NCBI GenBank assembly: GCA_963847575.1
Contig: CAWKAL010000072.1
Coordinates: 1-60,943, forward strand
DNA: 60,943 bases
Reading direction: 5' to 3'
DNA from: JASBSR01 sp963847575
Lineage (GTDB): Bacteria > Pseudomonadota > Gammaproteobacteria > SZUA-229
The notes beneath the pieces are model-generated. The model saw nothing but the letters and a program-made list of their open reading frames with translations. It was not told the DNA's origin and searched no databases. The position numbers were made by a program, and so were the translations under genes. Every line of letters starts with the position of its first letter. Position 1 is the stretch's first letter. Positions 54,310 through 60,943 of the stretch are shown here, piece after piece.

Positions 54310-54980
54310 AACACCTGCCCCGGGTTGAAATAATGCCGGCCACTGCGATTTTTTAGAATGCGTTCGAGCAACATCTGGTAATCATCTTCGTTGTGGGCAA
54401 AATCGATATCGGTTGCATTCACGATCAGTAACGGCGCCTCCGCATACTGGTAAAAAAACTGCACGTAAGAATCACTCAGGCGTTGCAGGTAAGCGGCTTC
54501 GATCAGCTGCTCGTGACGAATGCCGCGCTGCTGGATACGATCAAGCAGCACTTCGACCGGCGCCTGCAGGTAAACCACGAGATCAGGTTTTGGCGTGTCA
54601 ATAGTGAGCGTGGCATACACCTGGTTGTATAAATCGAGTTCATCATCATCCAGTGTCAGCTCGGCGAACAGGCGATCTTTTTCGATCAGGTAATCCGCCA
54701 CCCGCACCGGTGAAAACATGTCATCCTGCCGAATTCCCCTGAGCTGGCGCGCACGTTGCAGCAAAAAATGCAGCTGCGTCGGCAACGCCGCAGCGCGCGG
54801 GTCTTCGTAAAATTTTTCCAGGAAGGGGTTATGTTCAGCGCCTTCCAGCACCAGGTCGCTGCCAAAACTCTGCGCCAGCTTGCGCGCCAGCGTGGTTTTA
54901 CCGACGCCGATCGGGCCTTCGACAACCACGAATCCGGGCCATGACCCGGTTAAAGGCAAACTTGCATTCGCCGGCTTCAT
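54306..54980 (-). CDS. Deoxynucleoside kinase family protein
   Basis: A 224-residue P-loop kinase of the deoxyadenosine/deoxyguanosine kinase family. The Walker A-like loop is VVEGPIGVGKTTLARKLA. The LID-type sequence RGIRHEQLIEAAYLQRLSDS and the acidic LVVYLQAPVEVLLDRIQ are present. It is common in gammaproteobacterial folK-panB operons, where its physiological substrate is not certain. The ATG at 54980 (MKPANASLPL) overlaps the folK stop by 4 bp; an upstream start at 55019 lies inside folK and is rejected. Confidence 0.85.
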   Translation of the reverse strand: MKPANASLPLTGSWPGFVVVEGPIGVGKTTLARKLAQSFGSDLVLEGAEHNPFLEKFYEDPRAAALPTQLHFLLQRARQLRGIRQDDMFSPVRVADYLIEKDRLFAELTLDDDELDLYNQVYATLTIDTPKPDLVVYLQAPVEVLLDRIQQRGIRHEQLIEAAYLQRLSDSYVQFFYQYAEAPLLIVNATDIDFAHNEDDYQMLLERILKNRSGRHYFNPGQVL

Positions 54981-55486
54981 GCAATCTCTCCAACATAATG
55001 CAGACCATTCTGCGGGCACTGCTCAATCAATGTAGAAAGCTTACCACGACCCGGAATCAGCAAGGCCGGATTCAGCCGTTGAAGCGGATACAAGACGAAT
55101 TCGCGCAGTTCGATGCCGGGGTGCGGCACATGTAGATCTGGTTCATCAATCAAGTGTTCACCAAACAGCAGGATATCAAGATCGATTATTCTCGGCCCCC
55201 AGTGCTCGCCAAGGGTTCGTCCCATGCGGTTTTCGATCTGCTGCATACGACTGAGTAATTGCGCCGCATCTAGCCGGGTTTCAAGCTGCGCCACGGCATT
55301 GAGGTAATCGGGCTGGTCCTGAGGCCCCATGGGTTTGCTGCTAAACAGTCCGGAATCGGCAATATAGCGCGTGTCTTCCAGCTGTTTTAACTCGGCGACA
55401 GCACGTGCGATATTCTGTTTCGGTTGTTCGAGGTTGCTGCCGAGACCTATGTACACGGTCTCGAAAACCGCCACAGGCTCACTCAT
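54977..55486 (-). CDS. folK: 2-amino-4-hydroxy-6-hydroxymethyldihydropteridine pyrophosphokinase
   Basis: Activates the pterin for FolP. A 169-residue protein with YIGLGSNLEQPKQNIARAV, the signature GPQDQPDYLNAV, and the metal site RIIDLDILLFGEHLIDEPDL followed by HVPHPGIELREFVL. It overlaps pcnB and the kinase gene by 4 bp on each side, so it belongs to one coupled operon. Confidence 0.96.
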   Translation of the reverse strand: MSEPVAVFETVYIGLGSNLEQPKQNIARAVAELKQLEDTRYIADSGLFSSKPMGPQDQPDYLNAVAQLETRLDAAQLLSRMQQIENRMGRTLGEHWGPRIIDLDILLFGEHLIDEPDLHVPHPGIELREFVLYPLQRLNPALLIPGRGKLSTLIEQCPQNGLHYVGEIA

Positions 55487-56919
55487 GTGTTCGGTGGCGA
55501 TGAACGCCGGCGGCGTTTGCGCGGTGGCCGGCGACGGCGTTTACTACCATCAGAATTATCCGCATCGTCATGCTGTTGCGCGATCGAAGTATGGCCCACC
55601 TGTTTCTGCGTCCACCATTCACAATCGTCCTTGACGGGCTCGCCGGCCTGCGCGCGCAAGCACAAAAAATCATAACCGGCGCGGAACTTGGGATGCGCCA
55701 GCACGGCTTCCATGCGCTTGCCCTTGCGATATGAAAACCGGGTTTGCAGCGCCCAGATATCGCGCATCACCGTGGTAAAGCGTCGCGGTATCGAGACGTA
55801 ACGCACCTGATCGCTGAGCAGGCTGGTGGCTGCTTTCTGAATTGCAATCGAATACGGCATGCCTTCATCGACGCGTTTTTGTGCGGCCGCCTGCAATGGC
55901 GCCCAAAGCAATGCAGCAAACAGGAACGCCGGTGTAATCGGTAAATCTTTCTGCACGCGTGCATCGGTGCTCTGCATTGCCAGTTCGAGAAACTTGCTCG
56001 CCACCGGATCAGTGTCCAGTGCTTTCATCGCAGACGGGAATAAATATTGCATCAGGTTATACTCACGCAAACTTTCAAGACTCGCCATCGCATGACCGGA
56101 ATGAAACATCTTGAGCACTTCATCATAGAGCCGTGCAGCAGGGATATCTTTTAACAAATCACCGTTTTGATAAATAAAATCACGACAACTTTCATCAATG
56201 GTAAAATCCAGCTTGGCGGCAAAACGGATCGCGCGCAACATGCGTACCGGGTCTTCGCGGTAGCGTGTATCAGGATCACCAATCAGGCGCAGGCGTTTTT
56301 GCTGGATGTCTTCCATGCCATCAACATAATCGATCACGCTAAAGTTTGAAATGTCGTAGTACAGTGCGTTTGCGGTGAAGTCGCGTCGCCATACATCTTC
56401 GCCGATATCGCCATAGACATTGTCGCGCAGGATGCGGCCCTCATCGGTCTGTTTGGCAGAGGCCGAATCATCATGTGCTGCGCGGAAGGTGGCGACTTCG
56501 ATAATCATGCGGCCGAACTGCACATGCGCGAGCCGAAACCGGCGCCCGATCAAACGGCTGTTACGAAACAGTTCGGACACCTGTTCAGGGGTGGCGTCGG
56601 TGGCGACGTCAAAATCCTTGGGCGTACGCCGCAGCAGCAAATCACGCACCGCACCACCGACCAGGCAGGCCTTGAAACCTGCCTTGTTGAGCCGGTGCAG
56701 CACCTTGAGTGCGGAATCATCGATATGCTGGCGTGAAATACTGTGTTCGGCGCGGGGAATGACCCTGAGGTGTTCGAGGTGTTGTACCTGCTTTGCTGAC
56801 ACCGCTGGCGGGTGTGCACTTCGCGTAACTTTGTCAGCCTTTGTTTTTGGTTTACGCCTGCCTTTTTTTTCGTCCCTGGCAGTGGCTTTGCGCACACGAT
56901 TTTTTAACCAGCCTAGCAT
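55483..56919 (-). CDS. pcnB: Poly(A) polymerase I
   Basis: Adds 3' poly(A) tails that mark RNA for decay. The 478-residue protein has the nucleotidyltransferase motif VGGAVRDLLLRRTPKDFDVA with two catalytic aspartates, and the RRFRLAHVQFG motif that distinguishes it from CCA-adding enzymes. The neck sequence YREDPVRMLRAIRFAAKL follows. The N-terminal and C-terminal ends are strongly basic (GSKRRRRPPRKRRRR). It is the first gene of the pcnB-folK-panBCD operon. Confidence 0.94.
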   Translation of the reverse strand: MLGWLKNRVRKATARDEKKGRRKPKTKADKVTRSAHPPAVSAKQVQHLEHLRVIPRAEHSISRQHIDDSALKVLHRLNKAGFKACLVGGAVRDLLLRRTPKDFDVATDATPEQVSELFRNSRLIGRRFRLAHVQFGRMIIEVATFRAAHDDSASAKQTDEGRILRDNVYGDIGEDVWRRDFTANALYYDISNFSVIDYVDGMEDIQQKRLRLIGDPDTRYREDPVRMLRAIRFAAKLDFTIDESCRDFIYQNGDLLKDIPAARLYDEVLKMFHSGHAMASLESLREYNLMQYLFPSAMKALDTDPVASKFLELAMQSTDARVQKDLPITPAFLFAALLWAPLQAAAQKRVDEGMPYSIAIQKAATSLLSDQVRYVSIPRRFTTVMRDIWALQTRFSYRKGKRMEAVLAHPKFRAGYDFLCLRAQAGEPVKDDCEWWTQKQVGHTSIAQQHDDADNSDGSKRRRRPPRKRRRRSSPPNT

Positions 56920-56959
56920 GTAATTGTTCCGTGTAAATGTAAGTTGTGTATTTGCATCA

Positions 56960-57625
56960 TTATGCAGGTTTCAGTAACAGTGTCAGGCCATCGCCAATCG
57001 GCACCAGGCTTTTAATAACGCGCGCATCCTGTTTGATGTGGTCATTGAAACGACGAATCGCGCGCGTACTCGGTTCGATATTCTCTGCATTGGCAACATC
57101 ACCGGACCAGAGCGTGTTGTCGACGGCAATTAATCCGCCGGGACGCACCAGTTCGAGCGACAGCTCGTAATACTGCTGGTAATTCTGTTTGTCGGCATCA
57201 ATAAACACAAAATCATATTGCCCGGCCTCACCGGCATCGAGCAGCTGACGCAGGGTAACAAGCGCATCTTGCAGGCGAAAATCGATGCGTGCTTCAAGCC
57301 CGGCAAGCGCCCAGTATTTTTGCGCGATGCGGGTCCACTCGGCGGAGGCATCGCAACATACCAGGGTACCGTCTTGCGCCAGTGCACCGGCAATACATAT
57401 CGAGCTGTAGCCGGTGAAGGTACCGATTTCAATCGCGCGCGTGGCGCCCAGCAACTTTACCAGCAGCGACATAAACTGTCCCTGCTCGGGCGATATCTGC
57501 ATTTCGGAGAATTCTATGTTGGCAGTTTCAGCACGCAGTTGCGACAACAGCTCAGACTCATCCACGCTGACCGACAGAATATAGTCGTACAGCTGATCAT
57601 CGATGGACAAGGTGCGGTTACTCAA
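56960..57625 (-). CDS. O-methyltransferase, catechol-type (COG4122)
   Basis: A class I SAM methyltransferase of 221 residues, metal-dependent caffeoyl-CoA/catechol O-methyltransferase type. Motif I is IEIGTFTGYSSICIA, with the acidic YDFVFIDADKQNYQQYYEL and the metal ligands around GGLIAVDNTLWSG. Substrate in bacteria is not known. It is separated from pcnB by about 40 bp and is probably transcribed in the same direction as its neighbours. Confidence 0.9.
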   Translation of the reverse strand: MSNRTLSIDDQLYDYILSVSVDESELLSQLRAETANIEFSEMQISPEQGQFMSLLVKLLGATRAIEIGTFTGYSSICIAGALAQDGTLVCCDASAEWTRIAQKYWALAGLEARIDFRLQDALVTLRQLLDAGEAGQYDFVFIDADKQNYQQYYELSLELVRPGGLIAVDNTLWSGDVANAENIEPSTRAIRRFNDHIKQDARVIKSLVPIGDGLTLLLKPA

Positions 57626-57749
57626 ATCTGCAAACTCCGGAGCTCAATCGCGGGCGGGAAGTCAGGCGCTGCAGGAGACTGCATCGACATGGGGCGAAAT
57701 CATAACAAAAAACAGCAGCTTATACAGCAAAGGATGGTGATTTTTAAGG

Positions 57750-58187
57750 CTATTTCGACAGCGATGGCAAATGCCCGGTATCCCGATAGCGCAAATAGTC
57801 GGCAAGGATTGCGCCATGATCGAATGCCAGCGGCACCTCGATATTGCGTGGATCAAAAATCGCCAGCCTGGCTGCATCATCGGCTGCAGCGGGCGTGCCA
57901 CTGGCATGTGCGACATAGACCAGGCCTACGGTATGGCCGCGCGGGTCACGCGCCGGGTCAGAATAACAGCCGAGCAAGACCTTCAGCTCGACATCGAGGC
58001 AGGTTTCTTCCAGCGCTTCGCGGCGCGCAGCATGCTCCACGGTTTCACCGACATCGACGAAGCCACCGGGAATGGCCCAGCCGGGCGGTGGATATTTACG
58101 TTCGATCAGCACCATCGGGCGATCGGGCCGGTCGATGAGTTCAATAATAATATCGACGGTGAGTTCAGGGGTTTTGGGACGCGGCAT
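57750..58187 (-). CDS. Nudix hydrolase
   Basis: A 145-residue hydrolase for a nucleoside-diphosphate derivative. The Nudix box is complete, with GGFVDVGETVEHAARREALEE followed by TCLDV (G-x5-E-x7-REUxEE pattern). The substrate cannot be read; ADP-ribose-like compounds are typical of the sequence around LGCYSDPARDPRGHT. The start overlaps the hslR stop. Confidence 0.9.
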   Translation of the reverse strand: MPRPKTPELTVDIIIELIDRPDRPMVLIERKYPPPGWAIPGGFVDVGETVEHAARREALEETCLDVELKVLLGCYSDPARDPRGHTVGLVYVAHASGTPAAADDAARLAIFDPRNIEVPLAFDHGAILADYLRYRDTGHLPSLSK

Positions 58188-58571
58188 CAGTTGTCCTGTT
58201 TGAATCGAATAATATGCCGACGTTGTTTCTTGTTCGGCCGGCCCTCGGTCTGTGGTGTCGCCAGCGCAGCCAGTTTCTGGATTTCACGCAATTTCTCGCG
58301 CGCCTGCATGCTCGCCTCGGTTTCTGCATACAGCTGTGCAGCGGCTGTCGCCGGCCCGCGTTTATCCGACAACGCCAGCACTTCGATATCATACTCAAAA
58401 CCGGCACGCTGGATTTGCAAGCTGTCACCGACCTTTAAAGTCCGCCCCGGCTTGACCCGCTGACCACCGAGGTGCACCTTGCCCCCGCTGACGGCCGCAC
58501 GTCGCCAGCGGCCGGGTTTTAAAAAACCGCGCCGCCCACAACCACTTGTCAATTCTGAAGACTTTATCCAT
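58187..58571 (-). CDS. hslR: Ribosome-associated heat shock protein Hsp15 (one frameshift)
   Basis: An S4-domain RNA-binding protein that recycles nascent-chain-bearing 50S subunits. The ATG at 58571 begins MDKVFRIDKWLWAARFFKTR, the typical N terminus. The rest (AAVSGGKVHLGGQRVKPGRT and the basic tail RPNKKQRRHIIRFKQ) is in another frame. One extra base near 58502 separates them. After correction the length is about 128 residues, normal for the family. Confidence 0.87.
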
Positions 58572-58858
<287 letters not shown>

Positions 58859-58860
<2 letters not shown>

Positions 58861-59832
58861 AAAGCGCCACCGCTATCAACGCCACACCCAGCACATACCA
58901 CCACCAGCTCACACCATCGTCATCGTCAGCTTCGGACTGCGCCGGTTCGAGTACGCGCGGGTCAATGTCTTTTTTGACCGGCGCTGCATCAGGCAGGGGA
59001 ATATAGAGTTGATTGCCTTTGGCGACCACGGTGGTCGCGGCTTCATTCTTCACATCCACCAGGCCCTTGATTACCTGCAGGAACAGGCCATCATCATCGG
59101 TATCAATCGTGCCGCCACAGCCTTTTGACTGGAATACGCGCAGGGCGTACTCGGTTCCACGCACACCGACACTGGCAACGGGTGTTTGCAGTTCATAAAC
59201 ATCATCGGCCAGTTTGCCGATTTCGCCGGTGACCTTGCGTAAACTGCCCTGCAGCAGTTTGAGAATACTGCGTCGGTCGGTATTTTGTATGGCGTATTCT
59301 TCAATCACCATGATACTGAAACAACGCAAATCAAGTTTGGCATTATCGATCATCGCCAGGCGCAGAAAACCGTCTTCGCCGGTAATCAGCTTGTCGCCAA
59401 CATACACGCCTTCACCGCTTTTCAGTTTACGCGACACCTTGTCGGGCCCACGGCAACCACCTGCCCGACGGCTGCCACCACGTCACCGACGCGCTTGAGC
59501 GCAATTGCGGGCACCTCCCTGGCGGGCAATGTCAGGCGCACGCCTGCCTTCATACCGGATTCATTTCCATTGACGAATGACGACGGATTGAGTCGCACGA
59601 TGTCACGACGAAGTTGGGGCCAGCGTGCCTCCTGCCCGGGATAAAGCCGGCGCACGATATTGTGCAGGGTCTGGCCGGGCTGTACGTAGAGAAAACGAAT
59701 ATCGGCCTTGATATCAGAGCCGTCGTTGGTGGAATCCGCGAAAGCCGGACTCACAAACATATAAAGACTCGCCGAGCACAGCAGCAGACGATAAAGTACA
59801 CGCGCGATTCGACTCGTACAGGTTTGCATCAT
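58859..59832 (-). CDS. Exported LysM- and FecR-domain protein (one frameshift)
   Basis: A predicted envelope protein of about 320 residues. The N-terminal part (59832 to about 59446) has a signal peptide (LLLCSASLYMFVSPAFA) and a LysM-like domain with FLYVQPGQTLHNIVRRLYPG. The second frame continues with a FecR-like domain: LKSGEGVYVGDKLITGEDGF and YELQTPVASVGVRGTEYALR. A C-terminal membrane helix (WWWYVLGVALIAVAL) ends the protein. Adding one C near 59446 joins the frames. FecR-LysM proteins of this kind are of unknown function. The stop abuts a heptanucleotide array. Confidence 0.75.
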
Positions 59833-59928
59833 GACTGGAAATACCCGAGGATTGCAGCTTTTATTTTCATCACAAGTATAGACGCCCAGACCAGCAGCGC
59901 CCGGCATTTTGCCCAAAACCAGTGTGTC

Positions 59929-59934
59929 TATAAT
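59929..59934 (+). promoter_or_regulatory. Possible -10 box upstream of the terC fragment
   Basis: TATAAT about 43 bp before the terC ATG, in the gap divergent from the FecR-domain gene. The -35 region is weak (TTTTGC at about 59907). Confidence 0.4.
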
Positions 59935-59976
59935 TCAAATAAATATAACCAAACCCTGAAACCAACCTGGATCATT

Positions 59977-60090
59977 ATGGAACAACTACTTACGCTGGAT
60001 AACCTGGTCAGTCTCGGCCTGCTGATATTACTGCAGGCCGTGCTCGGGTTTGACAACCTGCTCTATATCTCGCTCGAATCCACAAACTAG
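59977..60090 (+). pseudogene. Truncated TerC-family membrane protein (first helix only)
   Basis: The ATG at 59977 starts MEQLLTLDNLVSLGLLILLQ, then AVLGFDNLLYISLES, which is the first transmembrane segment and conserved aspartate motif of TerC-type proteins. The frame then reads TN and stops at 60090, after 37 residues. TerC proteins are normally more than 200 residues long. The next sequence is pldA. A deletion or an assembly join near 60080 is likely. Confidence 0.6.
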
Positions 60091-60101
60091 GACTGGATAG
60101 C

Positions 60102-60943
60102 ATGCGTTAACCTTCACACTCCTTCTATCGGGCCGCCTTGCGCTGTGTTGCATACGTACTGCGTGTGCGCAGCGACCGTAGCGCTGCTGGCGTGGATGAC
60201 TGCGAGCAGATTACAGATGATCTCGAGCGCCTGGGGTGTTACGACGAAACTAGTCAGCGCCAGACAACCAGTGACGAGGCCTTGCTCCAACGTAACAAGT
60301 TATCGGAAGCCGCCCAGGTCAACCCGTTTACGCTTGCGCCCTACCGACCCAATTATCTGCTACCGCTGTCTTATGATACCAAACCGAATCGGGATCCGTT
60401 CGAGCAGTTTATCGATCCGGGCGGCACCATGGACACATAGAAGTCAAGTTCCAGTTCAGCTTCCAGGTCGATATTCACGCGACCTCTTCGACACCGGTAT
60501 CGGTCTTTACTTCGCCTACACCCAGCTCGCCTTCTGGCAGGCCTATAATTCAAGTGTTTCAACACCATTCAGAGAAACCAATTACGAACCGGAGATGGGT
60601 TTCAAGATGGATCCGCATTACGAGCTGTTCGGCCTGCGAAATTTCCAGGCTCGCCTCGGCATCGTGCATCAGTCGAACGGACGCAGCGATCCGCTGTCGC
60701 GCAGCTGGAACCGGGTCGTCGGCACCCTCATGTTCAGTCGCGGGAATTATGTTGCGGTGGTACGGCCGTGGGTTCGCATCCCCGAATCAGACGCTGACGA
60801 CAACAATCCCGATATCGAAGATTACCTGGGGAATTTTGAGTTCTACAATATCTACAAGAATGGCGAGTCCACCTACGCGGTGATGCTAAGGAACAACCTG
60901 CAAACCACCGACAACCGCGGCGCGATACAAATTGATATAAACG
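60102..60943 (+). pseudogene. pldA: Outer-membrane phospholipase A, frameshifted and incomplete
   Basis: A beta-barrel phospholipase A1 of the outer membrane. The recognisable parts are NPFTLAPYRPNYLLPLSYDT, EVKFQFSFQVDI, FAYTQLAFWQAYNSSVSTPF, RETNYEPEMGF and the active-site segment VHQSNGRSDPLSRSWNR, with catalytic His and Ser (HxS). Breaks occur at the start (a stop at codon 3), near 60432 and near 60478. The 3' end runs off the window. The active site is preserved, so sequence error at the contig end is possible, but the truncated terC next to it also points to rearrangement. Confidence 0.8.

Noticed and set aside
54306..54980. Thymidylate kinase
   Set aside because: The loop and LID sequences fit the deoxynucleoside kinase family, and the operon position is typical of that family.

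Overview
The window looks like a chromosomal piece of a gammaproteobacterium outside the Enterobacteriaceae. The evidence is the conserved order rlmE-ftsH-folP-glmM-tpiA-secG-tRNA-Leu-nuoABCDEFG (nuoC and nuoD separate), carA-carB-greA, and pcnB-folK-dNK-panB-panC-panD. Almost everything lies on the minus strand; yhbY, queG, ppc, a terC fragment and pldA are on the plus strand.

Layout. 1-5332: complex I genes nuoG (partial) to nuoA. 5459-12309: tRNA-Leu(GAG), secG, tpiA, glmM, folP, ftsH, rlmE and divergent yhbY. 12535-17909: greA, carB, a GxxExxY-family gene and carA (one frameshift). 18109-18184: tRNA-Glu. 18310-44211: a surface polysaccharide (O-antigen-like) locus with rfbBADC (dTDP-rhamnose), an fdtA/qdtA-aminotransferase-acetyltransferase set for a dTDP-3-acetamido-3,6-dideoxyhexose, an ABC exporter (wzm/wzt), several glycosyltransferases and methyltransferases, asnB, an ArnC-like/SMR-like/GT-C trio, a glycerophosphotransferase-methyltransferase fusion, and a WcaJ-type initiating transferase. 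44222-58571: tRNA-Ala, gltX, queG, pgi, ppc, the pantothenate/folate/poly(A) operon, an O-methyltransferase, a Nudix hydrolase and hslR. 58859-60943: a LysM-FecR protein, a truncated terC and a broken pldA.

The most interesting feature is a family of intergenic inverted-repeat elements. Their ~25-33 bp arms are built from about three decamers close to ACGCRAATGA, and five paired copies lie at operon seams (nuoG/nuoF, nuoF/nuoE, yhbY/greA, carB/carA, queG/pgi). The carB/carA copy encloses a complete GxxExxY gene with PD-(D/E)XK-like residues. Within a copy the two arms mostly share variants that differ between copies. This suggests a mobile element family with a gene-bearing member and small gene-less members. 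A second family of polar heptanucleotide arrays sits just after the stop codons of folP, ftsH, panD, ppc and the FecR gene.

Sequence quality matters here. Single-base frameshifts interrupt carA, rmlD, panC, hslR, the fecR-like gene and several glycosyltransferases, and ppc is broken at many points. Many long genes are intact (carB, ftsH, asnB, gltX, pgi), so the errors are clustered. Assembly error is the simplest explanation for the housekeeping genes.
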